Below, piece by piece: positions 11,901-23,900 of a stretch of 38,646 bases of DNA. The translations under genes were made by a program, and so were the position numbers. Below the pieces are notes generated by a model. The model was not told the DNA's origin and ran no database searches. It saw only the letters and a program-made list of their open reading frames with translations. Source of the stretch: Chara braunii (Eukaryota > Streptophyta > Charophyceae > Charales > Characeae); contig BFEA01000131.1 of assembly GCA_003427395.1 (NCBI GenBank), positions 1,773,167 through 1,811,812 of the forward strand, in the 5' to 3' direction. Position 1 is the stretch's first letter. The number at the start of each line of letters is the position of its first letter.

Positions 11901-14900
11901 CTACCATCTTCACCCAAATAGAACACCCTTGTCATTATAGGCGTATCTGGTTAAATTAACTTAAATATGCGATTATGACCAGGCGTTGTATTCGGGTGAA
12001 GACGGTAAGCCTAGTCTTGCACACATTTTAGACTAAGTGCAGCCTTCTGTAAAGTTTTCAATATGGCGCTTTCCAGCAGCATGCTTTTGGCTCTGGAAGG
12101 TGTCATAGGCAGTGCTGGCTCTTTTTTTGGGGGGGCGGGAGCGGGGGGGGCAGTGCTGGCTTATGATGTAGAGCAGGGACAAGCAATAGTAGCAAGAGCA
12201 GTGCTGCCAAACGGCTTAGGTGGAGGATATAATCCCTCGGCATACCTGTATGTGGCCCCCACAGCAAGCAAGTGCACGCCCTAAGCGAAGGCGGGCCTCA
12301 AGTTTCCATGAGGCCTGAATTCTTCAATTTTGCAGAGCCCTGGGTGGCCGCCAGCCAGTTGCCATGCGCCAGTTGGTTACATCCGCCGTGCTCGTGAGAT
12401 TCAGAAACAATTTGTGAGCCTTTCTAGGCTCTTCTGGCTATGCAGTGGAAGCAAGGCACACCTCACGTTTGCGTGTGGGTAGTTGGGCACACCTAACCAA
12501 TTCGGTCCCAGGCCGCTGTCTGAATGAGCCTGGGCGCAGACACTTTGGCCCAACCTGACGTTACTGGGCACACGCGGAGCCAGGCAGACTGCCTTCGGTC
12601 CAGGCCATTTTGCATATAGCAAATTGCCTGGCCGTGAGTCGGGCATTTAGGCACTTGTGTGTGAGGTGGCAGTGCTGCTGGAGCATTGCTCGCGGCTGCT
12701 AGCACTAGGTGCCCCGGCGAGCAAGGTCGCAAAGAAGTGGGCGCTGCTTGGAAACAGCACCAGAGCTCAGCCTCCATAGCTGGGCATGAGCTCGAGGGGG
12801 TATGGGGGTGGTCTTCGGGAGATGAGAAGAAGCTGTTGGAGAAAACGAGGGTGAGCATAGAGAGGGCGAAGGGAGAGGTGATGTGAGAGCACGTACATGG
12901 TCCTGGGAGAGGTGATGTGAGAGCACGTACAGGAAGACCGTCGAGTACATTGTTGGTGGTGGCAACATTGGCGAGAGAATGCTTTCATTGACAATTGAGT
13001 TCGCTGCTTTGGTTCTCCTTCGGTGTGATATCAGTGCATTTCTGCTTTCTGGACAGCATACGACTATCTTACTTTCAACGTGATTTGCAAATTTGGAATT
13101 CTGTCATTTCACTATTGCACATTTTCCTTGCATAGGGAACAAGAGGAGACGAAAAGAAGAAGACGTTGTCCCGAACCGCCAAGTTCACTGCACGCTTTAC
13201 TGAAAGCGGCTGATTGCTGCAGGAAAAGGAGGAGAAAGAGGAGGAGAAAGAAGAAAACAAGGCTGCTGTTATATTATGCTCCTGTCCATGAACACAGTAA
13301 GGAGCGAACAGAGTTGATTTCATAGTAAAATAGAAATCTTGCCTAATTTGCGAATAAAAAACATGGATGCTGTACACATTTCATTCAATTGGTTGTTGAT
13401 TGCTTTCATGAGAGCCTGCCTAACATGGACATTGTGTGTCTGATTTCTGGGGTTGTGTGTTTGGGTTCGTTCTGTGCGCTTTTTGGCCAATTCATGTTGA
13501 ACAGCGCTGGGGATTATATTCTCTCCATCCGACACTGTGTGCGTGCTCCAGGTATGTAATGCTATCGTACACCGGTTAGGAATGTCCAGATGCGGATGAC
13601 TTTATCTGCTACGCCTGCACACCCACAACACCTGCACACCCACAACACACGTTCACCATGTGTGCGGTCCCCGACATGACCCCCACTCCTCCGTTTTCTT
13701 TTTTTTTTTCTTTTTTTTTAATGCTATGCCTCCCTTCTAACTTCCCAGTAACGTGCCCTTGTTACCAGCAGGGCATCAATCTTTTCTTAATCTGTTGGGC
13801 ATCTGTTCAATGGTGAGCTGAAGCTTTCCTTGGGTCCAGAACTACCTTCCTTGTAAAGCCATTACGCTGTGTTCTCGCTGTGTTCCAACCAAAACCGTGT
13901 TCTAGCCAAAACCGTTCTCCAGTGAAGACCGTGTTCCAGACAAAGCTGTGTTCCAGCTACAGCTCTGTTCCATCTAGCGAAGACTCTGTTCCATCAAGCG
14001 CAGACCATGTTCCAGCCAAAGCTATGTTCTAGCCAAAGCTATGTTCCAGCCAAAGCTGTGTCCCAGCTAAAGCTGTGTTGCAGCCAAAGCTGTGTTTCAG
14101 CGAAAGTTCTGCTCCAGCTGAGAGCCCCTTACGTCATCAGGTCTCATGTGTAACAGCTAAATATAGGACTTCACTTGGCTTGGCCTGCTTCAGAACGGTA
14201 GTGGTCGACCGCGGCCCGTCTGCTGCAAACATTTTGTCGGTCCGGCACCTTCCGGAGTTTCCTGGGACATGCTGCAAAATTGGACTTGGGATTGTTGGAC
14301 TCGACTGGATGTTTCTTGTCGGGTACCAAGTAGACTCCTACCGACCTAGGATGTTTCGGTACTGATGCCTACAGACCTACGACGCTTCATCAACTGGGGA
14401 CCATACGACCTCCTACTGGGACAGTCTGAGACCTGGGTCGTCTGGGACTGTTTGGGGACCCTGGTACTGTGACACGTGGTGTTACAGTGCGGATCCTTTC
14501 ACTCCTGCCGACCTAATTTCGAGGTTCTCTGAGAAAAATATCAGCTTGATCTGTCATATACATTCACTCCCCTCCGGGCCCTCTCATAAAAGGAAACAAT
14601 GTGAGGAGCTGTCTGTATTTGTTCCTCCCTGGGGAACCAGTGATCCTCGCTGGGTTCCTGATAGGCAAATCTAACTTTGTACTGCCTCTGTGGTCTCCCT
14701 CTGCGACCTGTACGGTAGACGTCTTCGGCTACTATTTTATCTACATCATAACCTCCGTCCATATCTGGTGGAATCATGGAGGGATGAGAGGGAAACCGAT
14801 CATTTGTCACGCAGGGAAGCGACTTAGACGAGTGGAACACTGGGTATGTGTGCAGGAGGGGCGGAATCTCGATAGTGTAGGACAGACCATCTGCCTCTCC

Positions 14901-17900
14901 CTTGACATCTAACATTTGCCATGGTCCCATATACGCAGGTAACAGTTTCTGCTAGATCCCTTCTTCCAGAACGAACTCCTTTGACTTTACCCAGACCAAG
15001 TCACCTACAACGAATTGCGACGGTCGTCGGTGCTTGTTGGCTTGTTCTACCATGTGATGCTGGGCCTTGAGGATGTTCTTTTTCATCTGCTGCAAGTCTT
15101 TCTCGTACTGTATGGCACATTCCCTTGTACCGGCCGGCAAGTTCTGAATGTGATCTGGATTCAGGCAGTCAATTCGGCGTCGGGGCTGCCAACCCTTGTG
15201 CAGTTCATGAGTGGGTACAGCAGACAAATGCACCGAATTGTTATACACAGACTGCACATTGGGAAGATGCTTATCCCAATCGATCTGGTCGGGGCTAATG
15301 TACGTGCGAAGCACTTGCTGGAGCAACTTATTCATCTGCTGTCTGGCCATTAGTTTCAGGATGTCTACCAGATGACATGGTCAATTTTGATCCATAAACT
15401 TTCGTTAGTTGTTGCCAGTGCTCGCCAGGTGAACCTACTATCACGGTCACTTACTACCGTCAGCGGGTGGCCATAATCCTTGACCCAATGATTGAAGGAC
15501 TCTCCAATTACTAACTCCGTCTTCGCCTCAGTCGGTAAAAACAGCAAATTTACTGAATCTACCTACAACTACCATTACTTGACTCTTCCTGTTTCTGCTT
15601 TTAACCTTCATGTCCTTGAAGCCGATAGACACCGAGTCACCTGGACCGGATGGGACAGGCAGTGGTCTCAAAAGACCAAGGGGGGCCGGCGCTGAACTTT
15701 TGTTCTGCTGGCATACTTGGCAACCTTGGATGTAGGCGATGCAATCATGCTTGATGCGGACCCAGGTGTAGGACCGGAGGAGGTTAGCATAAGTCTTCCT
15801 CCAACCGAAATGACGCTCGAATTTAGGTGTCATTCGGGCATGGGTTTTCAACCAGCGTAGGGTCGCATGATCAGAATAAACTTTAAAGTGCTCTCCTAGG
15901 AGGTAATGTTGCCAATGACTCAAGGCCTCTTTTAGAGCAAATAGCTCTTGCTCATACATCGAGGCGGCGACCTTCTCAGCAGGTAATCTACACGACATGA
16001 AGTCTACCGGCTTATACCCTGTCCATCATTTTGTTGGAGTACAACGCCAATCCCGTACTTGCTTGCGTCAGTAGTGACAATGAATGGGTCTGCAATCTTT
16101 AAGACCGGGTACTTAATTAGCGACTTCTTCAATTTCTTGAAGGCTGAGGTACAGTCTTTGTCCCAATTGCAAACTCTCCTTCCTCAGTAGTCTACACAAT
16201 GGTGCAGCTACCGTGGTAAAGTTCCGTAGGAACTTCCGATAGTAATTGGCTAATCGTAGAAATGACCGCAGTTCGGTCAACGTGTGCAGTATTGGCCAAT
16301 CCGTGATTGCTATTATCTTTGCATCTTCCGGTTGGACACCATCTCCATCTAACACATGGCCTAAGTACAACAGTTGACTCTTCGCCTGTTCACACTTTTT
16401 CGGGTTCAGCTTGAACTTCGCAGTGCGCAGCTTCTCTAAGATCAAATGCAGATGCTGTTGGTGCTTCTCTAGAGTCTTACTAAAAATCGTAATATCGTCT
16501 AAATAAACGTCTACGAACTTGTCTAACCATTCATGCACCTTTGAAAGGTGGCAGGGACGTTCGTACAACCAAACGGCATGACCACGAACTCGGTAGTGGC
16601 CATAGGGAGTACTAAAGGCCTCTTCTTCTGGTCTTCGGGCTGCACCTCTATCTGATGGTACCCCGATTTCAAATCGATCTTGGAAAAATACTTGCATCCC
16701 TGCACCCTATCCCCAAGGTCGTCTATTTTAGGCAACGACTCAACATTTTTAATGGTCAGTGCGTTGAGCCCCCTGTAGTCAATGCACATACGCAGTTCGC
16801 CTTCCTTCTTCGACATGAACAAAACTGGTGCGCCGTACGGTGAGGGGCTAGGCTTTATCCATCCCTTTTTGAGCAGTTCGTCTAGCTGGTTGCGGAGTTC
16901 ATCTAACTCCATGGGAGACATACGACAGATGGGGCCCTTGGGAGTCTTGCTACTTGGTTCTATATCGATCTGATGCTTTATTTCCCTCTCAACTACCCCT
17001 GTCGGGGCCTCTCCCACATCAGCAAATTCTCTCAGCAAGCTCTCTGCTTTGGGTGGTGTCCTCTCCTCTATTCACTCACCGGTCTAACGTAGGCGAGAAA
17101 GACTCGGTCAAAAGTCTTCCTTGACCACGTGCCTAGCGAACGCGGGGGCATTGATGCAACAAAGGGCAGACTGGACTCTACTCCAGATTCATGGAACAAT
17201 CACATTTTCGTTTTGCCATCTTCGGGGCTGGGCAGCCAGCACTCGTGCTCGCCCATCTTCACATCGGCCTTCGCGGCCTCTCCCCAATCCGTCCCTAGAA
17301 TTAATTCAAAAGGTAGGCTGTCCTCCACTAAGAGGGTCAGGGAGTGCACAACTTTCTCTAACTTGTTCCCCCCCTCCAACCAGAAGTATGCCTTTACCCC
17401 TTCGACGTATGCTTCTACTCTCATTTCGCGGTTGTCTGCCAGTCTGCTCACAATCGGCTCTTCCAATTTCAAAACCTTCATGTCGAGGTGCGTCTTCTGC
17501 AGTCCCCTTCGGCTAATGTAGCTGCACGTTGATCCACTATCAACTACCGCGCCTACTTGCTCTCTACTAATCTCTACATCAGCTATTGTTAGCTGCCCTT
17601 TGCTCATCTTCTTCATTTCAGCCCAAGCTTGGCGACGAGTGATGAGCTCATCACTGATGCCTGCGAGAGAACCACCTAGAGAGACCCTAGCACAAGCGGT
17701 CTCTGGATAGCTAACTGGGTGGGGGCCTACATCAGTCTCTGTCATGGGGGCCTTCAGACGGGAGGGTGCCTGCTCAGCATGCGCTTCTATCTGTCTGTCT
17801 GTGTCTGAAGGCCCAGCAGGAGCAACTGCGACTCCTACTGGTTGTTCCCTTTTGAGTAGCGGTAGTTAGGGCAAAAACAGAACATGTTTAGGGTCACCAC

Positions 17901-20900
17901 ATTTCAAGCACTGGTTGGCGGTAAGCTTTTTCTGGCACAACGGTTGTTCGATGCCCATTTCTTTCCAAGGCTCGCCTTTGACAATCCCTGGATGTGTCGG
18001 CAATGGTCTGCGCCCTCTACCTCCTCCACCTGTGGAGGAAGAACCGCGTCCACCTTGCGGGGAACCGTTACCCCTACCTCCCGCGTTCTAGCTACCTTCG
18101 CTACTACTCTTGTGGGTGCCACGTCCTCTGCCTCCACCTCTTCCTCGACCTCCTCTTCCTCCTCGTCGCCTTCCCCCGTGGGCTGCAGCTTCCGAGTCCT
18201 CTTGTCGAGCTCCTACGGTTACCCCTACCTCCTGCAAAATGGCTACCTTCGCTACTACTCCCCTGGGTGTCACGCCCTCTCGTCGAGCTCCTGCCTCCTC
18301 CATGAGTCCTTGGCCCACTCTGCTACCGTTTTGCTCTTCTAGTCCATAATCTATGTTCTCATAGGGTAGTGCTATGACTCCCTCTCCCTCAAATGCGACT
18401 AGAAGGCTATCCTTGACCTCTATACTACCAGATATCGTTCTATTCTTTCAGCAGCCTCCTTTCTGCAGGTCCTTACATAATCTATGGGGTTCGGGAAGTG
18501 CTCGTACGAAGTTGTTCAGGTTCTGCATGGGAGTGAGACTGTGATCGGGACACTGCAAAAGTTTGTCCATAGTAACCTTCAATGCCGACACAGTCTTCCA
18601 TTTCCGATCGGCTATATTGAGGGTTAAGTGCTCTTCACGTCGGGCCAGGTTTTTGTCCTCAAATCGGTTCTTTAAGGCCTTGAAAAAATAATCAATGAGG
18701 GTCTGTTCGGTATACTCTAGCATCGATGAGCAGCCCGCCTCTTTTACTAAGGAGATGGAGATATTTGCAGCATCCCCACCAAGGCATGAACTTGCCATCA
18801 AGACGCGGTCCCGAAAGGTGCGTGCCCATGTGCACCTCCCACTGGCAGAAGTTCTCCTTCTTCCCGTTATAAGTCCAGGGCATCTTCACTTTCATTTTTT
18901 CCCTCCTTTCTTCTCCTTCAGACTGTCTTTCTTCCCCCTTTCCATCTCCTTCCCTTTTTGGGCCTTTGCCTCCCTTCACATCATTGCCACCATCATCTCC
19001 ACCATCTCCACCTCCACTGCCGCCACCTATCCTTACTGAGGCGATGGTGCTCACAACAAAAGAAATGCCAAATCCACCTCCGTTTTATTTCATTACCTTT
19101 TTTTTTTTTTTTTGTGATGACTACTTTTTAATATCATGTGGCCCGATAGACCACGGATCAGATATTAAACTGATCAGAACAGATACTACACTTGATCTTA
19201 GCCAAAAGACCGAGAAAGGTATATGACGACTACTTTAGCTCGGAGTTTATCAAAACTTCTCTTGATGAAATGCCAATAAAAGAAATCGAAAATCGTGAAA
19301 GCATTGCGTGGGTGAGTTTCTCCTCCGCAAAGCAATCCGCTCGATGTCTGCAGATCTCTTGAGCAGCTGAGCCTGCCTTGGGGTTTGCTCTTAAATGAGC
19401 AGAAGTCCTTAGTTCTAACATGAAGAACTGCAGCACCGTGGCTACGAAGCTCCGTCCATGGCCGTACGTCATCCACCATGGCTATGATGTGCTCTGGCAT
19501 AGCCAGAAGTTCTCCCGGCTTCTCGTCAGGCCTCCTGCTACTGGCACCAGCAGCAACTGATGCAGGGAAGCATAATGGCACATCACGATGTCAGTGAGTG
19601 ACCCAGTCCCCCCAAGTGGTTATCTCACCTTTTGAAAGCTGATGTACCCAGCCGTTAGGACTTCCCACCTGGTCGTCCCAGGACCTTCAGCTGCTGCAAC
19701 TTGGCTGGAAAATTATGACACACTTGATGCAAATTCCGCTCTTAAACGTTTACCCTGATCCCTTCCCGTGATCTTGAATACTTGAGCTGTACAGCAAAAG
19801 TCTTCAGTCTCTTCAGTTCTCATGGACGTTGCCACTACTACACAGTGTAGACTTTTTCTTTCCTTTTCTCCTTTTTTTTTTGGGAGATTTCCACTCGTTA
19901 CCTGATCTATTCCTTATCACAACTCATGTCCCACCAGTACGAACGGTTAGCATAGTCCTCAATGGTTCCAGTCCCTGCCGGGGCCCGGGGTTGTTATTTG
20001 GGCCCACTTAGGCAGTTTTTATCCCTCTTTTTTCTGACCTTGTGGAACCACTGACCGGTCCCCCCACCATCTATCGGGTGGTTGGCTCTGTTTGCTACTT
20101 TGTGCAGGTGTTGAGCCAAGAGGAAACACCATTACTGTACAGTTTGGTCTTCGGCGAAGGAGTTGTGAATGATGCGACTGCAGTGGTGGTCTTCCGGGCA
20201 ATCACCAAATTCAGCTTTTCGGATTCTGCTGGGCTTTCTGTGGTTGTAATTGTGTGGAATTTTTTCTACCTTTTCTTCGCAAGCACTGCGCTTGGTGCTC
20301 TGGTAAGCTTATTGCCTCCATTATGACTGCTCTTGGTTCATTTCTTTTTCAAAAATTTCCATGTTTGTTCTTTGATAAGTTGTAAACAGTGTGAATAAAT
20401 CAGTCACAAAGTTCTGCCACAGTGCCACGGTCGATGTGAGAAGCTCAGACGCTTTTCTGCCGAACGAAGGCCGCGAGTGTAGCGACGTAGGATTTGTAGG
20501 TATATAATTGTCAGGATGTCTCAATAAGTTACGTACGAATCTGGTGGCGCTCGGTTGTCGGGTGATACTGATTGGCTGGAGGTGTTCAGCAAGGCTGACC
20601 CGCTCGGCTAAAGGGACTCAAACCCGCAAGCAAGTTGTAAACAGGGTGAATAAATCAGTCACAAAGTTCTGGCACAGTTCGATGTGAGAAGCGCAGACGC
20701 TTTTCCGCCGAACGAAGCCCGTGCCCAGAGACATAGGATTTGTAGGTATATAATTGTCAGGGTGTCTCAAAAATTCAAAATACGTCACGTACGAATCTTT
20801 TGGCGCTCGGTCGCCGGGTGAGACTCCGTGAGACTGATTGCCTGGAGGTGTTTGGCAAGGCCGACCCGCTCGGCTAGAGGGATTCGAACCCGCAAGGCCC

Positions 20901-20960
20901 GTAGTTAATGTAAGGTTACAATCACAATGTGAATTCTTGGGTGAATCTTTTTTAAAGTTC

Positions 20961-20999
<39 letters not shown>

Positions 21000-23900
21000 A
21001 AAAAGGGCGATGGCCTTGAAATGTCATCATCGAACTGACCAGACCTAGGTGATCTCAGAATTCTAGTATTTTACTCATCTGCTTCTAGTGGAGTTCCAAC
21101 TCCGGTCTGTACTGCAACAGTTCAAGGGTGAACCAACTGAGCTAGGCCAGTTGGCTCTTGGGCGAGTCTTTGTCGATATGCTCGCCGTTCTTTTGGCTGA
21201 AGTTTGTTGCCGTTCTTTTCTTCTTTCAATCTGTTGTTCTTTCAGCCAAGGGTCTCTGGTTAATCACATGTTCTGTGGGTTGTCGCCATCGCCATGCAAT
21301 GACATCTGCTCATATCCTGATACTTTTCTCTCCCTCTCATAAATGTCCTGTTGTCCTGTTCGGGAAGGCCACAGATGGGAATCGAAATTTCTGTGCGTGG
21401 TCCATGGGAGCATGTGCATTTGCATTTTTGATTCTTTTGGAACCTGGTTGTTGGATGCAGTCCATGTGCATCGCCGTTTACACATCGTGGTGGGTTGTGT
21501 GTGTGATTGGTAGAAAGGAAAAAAGGTGCTCGGGTGAGTTTATGTTGTCCATGCATGTGTGCTTTGCCATGCCTGCCTTGCGCACGAGCGAGAATTGTTT
21601 GCGATCAGCGTGCATCTTTCACGATAACGGTGCTGCTTGATTACAAGTAATAGGTGGGAAGTGGTAGTGTTTGTTCCTTCTGTGAACTTTAAACTCTCTA
21701 GAGCTTTGCTGATTGAATCTCTTCGTGCGTCCTTGGGTGGAAACTATGGGCTGAATTCTTTTTTTTTTTTTTTTTTTTTTTTTTGCGCGCGCATTCAGGT
21801 AGGCTTGTTGAGTGCATACATCATCAAGTCCCTTTACTTCGGAAGGTAATTAATTTCCCTTCACCTTTTTCTTTTTCGTTTTCTTCTTCTTAAATAAAGA
21901 GCAATCTCCACTAAGTGCAATTTAGTTTAGTTATCTTATCCTCCTTTTGAGTCTTTTCTTGCTATATCCAACCTCCTTTTGAAGTTTGAACCATATCTTC
22001 TGTTTAAAGTTTAAACTTATAAGTTTAAACTCAATTTTTGCTGAACTACAGTCTTGTTAAGCCCAATATTTCTCAACCCCAGTACATGCCAGCTATCCAC
22101 CGTGGGCCCATTTCGGAGACCGTCCGCCACCGATTTATTTTATCTACAGTGCGGCCGGGAGCCTCCAAAATTTTAGGAGAGGCTCAATCGGGTTCTCAAC
22201 TTGGCTGGGGCTGTGTACTGGTGCTTTAACCCCCATGGTTCTGTGCAATGCAATCTTTTATGAATCTCACTCTCTGTTACAGATTGTTTAAATGGTCAAA
22301 AGTTCAACGCAGTATCCGTTATAGGCGACCCACTCTTCATTAAATGGTACGTCAACCATCATGGCAACACCCCAAAAAGGGGGTTATCCGGTAACAGCGT
22401 TCAAACCGATGATCTGTTTATTAGTACTTCACCTAAACCTTCAGAAAAGCATGCAATGAAACTCTTGCGAGCGCTGAAACATTGCTTCGCTTGTACTCTC
22501 TGAGGCTCCTCTGTCTTTGAGTGAGTCATCACTCTACAGTCTAAATGTTGGCGAGCCTGCTAATTGGCCGACGAATTTGGAAGATTGCCCAGAGGAACTT
22601 CCAACTCTACAGAGTTCGAACTCGTGACCTTTGTGTAGTAGTGTACCATTCGCCCACGCAGTGTTGTTACCACAGCATTTGTGATATGGCAGCCCCAGCT
22701 TTTTAGTCCATCAACAAAAATCAGCCCAGGCCCCAGGCCAAGAGGCTGATGAGGAAATGGAGTGGTGGTGTTTCACTGTTGACCCAACCCAACCTGTGTT
22801 AAACCTGCTCCCTGCTAATACCAATCGTCAGCACTCAATTCTGTAAATAGTAAATAGTAAATACTATTTATTAATTGTATTGAAATTTATTCTTTAAAAA
22901 AAAAGGTAAAAAAGAAAAAAAGAAAGCTCTTTGCTCTACAAACCTGCTCTCTGACAATGTTCACATGGAACTTGATCCCAGGAATAACTCCACCTCTGCC
23001 CCTTGTGGCACAACGTAGCACTTCCCACCATAAGAATAGCATCACTCAGCACACCTGAATGGCCATAACCCAGGGGTGGTATGTGGACAGCATAGAAGAG
23101 GAGGAGGATGAGGTGGATGAAATCACCTCCAGTAATGGAAGTCAAGATGTTCGCACGGTCATGGGCTGCTGGAGGGCAGTGCTCACAATGATTCCAAACA
23201 CAAATCAAGTAATCCACCACCTTGCGCGCCTTGTCCACGAAGCAGAGAAGATTAGCAGAGCTACTGTGCAAGATGACATGTGCAGATCGAGAAAAACCAT
23301 TCGAACTGTTTAAAAGTTTAAGCCCCCAGTACCCACGCGCCTTGTTCAAAATGCAGAGAAGATTAGCAGAGCCACTGTGCAAGATGACGTGTGCAGATTG
23401 AGGAAAACCATCTGAACTGTTTAAAAGTTTAAACCACGCCTAGTGCTACCCCACGGCATGGGACAGTTGTTTTTTTCTACTGGCCCTTCGAACGCCATGT
23501 CCCGGGCCTCCGAAATTAATTTTAGGAGAGGCTCAATCGTATACTCAACTTAGCTGGGACCGTGTACTGGTGGTTTGAACCACCGCTGTGCCATAATGGA
23601 CCGAGGCGTGCCGTGGTATTCACGCTGGCCAAAGGAAGGGTTGGCCAACCGACCTCGAGAGGGTCTGACTGCAGGGTGCAAATTTTGAGTGTGGCCAATT
23701 TGGCACCTTTTCCTGCTCATCCTGTCGTCGGACGAAAAATTCTGAAAAGAAAAAATCAGGAGCGTAGATTCTGAAAAGAAAACATCAGAGTGTAGATTAA
23801 GTGCCAATCTGTTAGGAAAAAATGTTAAAGAAATAGAAAGAAATAACCTTGACGGGAAAGAGGAAAATCCTGGCAGCAAAACTTTTGGGTTTGATCCTTC

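Larger units (their letters stand above)
10159..13504 (+). other. NHX intron c-d
   Basis: GT-AG intron of 3346 bp. It holds two copies of SINE family S2 (10175-10352 and 11345-11500, minus strand), the decayed exon copy (10361-10409), MITE copy 2 (11902-12007) and GGCC-rich low-complexity blocks (about 10760-11340 and 12280-12730). Nothing recognisable was seen at 12.75-13.5 kb except short purine-rich repeats. Confidence 0.75.
14541..19054 (-). mobile_element. Degenerate Ty3/gypsy chromovirus
   Basis: Minus-strand order is gag, zinc knuckle, protease, reverse transcriptase, RNase H, integrase, chromodomain. That is the Ty3/gypsy order, and a C-terminal chromodomain marks chromoviruses. Every domain is broken by frameshifts or stops. 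Direct LTRs and a tRNA primer-binding site were not recognised on either side, so the true ends are unknown. It lies antisense within an NHX intron. Confidence 0.9.
13552..20107 (+). other. NHX intron d-e
   Basis: GT-AG intron of 6556 bp. It contains the TGTTCCAGC minisatellite, an antisense degenerate chromovirus and an antisense U2 retropseudogene. The 19.24-20.10 kb stretch holds no recognisable gene. Confidence 0.75.
20303..21798 (+). other. NHX intron e-f
   Basis: GT-AG intron of 1496 bp. It contains a 255-bp tandem pair (20377-20897) and a minus-strand SINE S1 copy with a long TTTC-repeat tail (20957-21150). The rest, 21151-21750, shows nothing recognisable. Confidence 0.75.
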
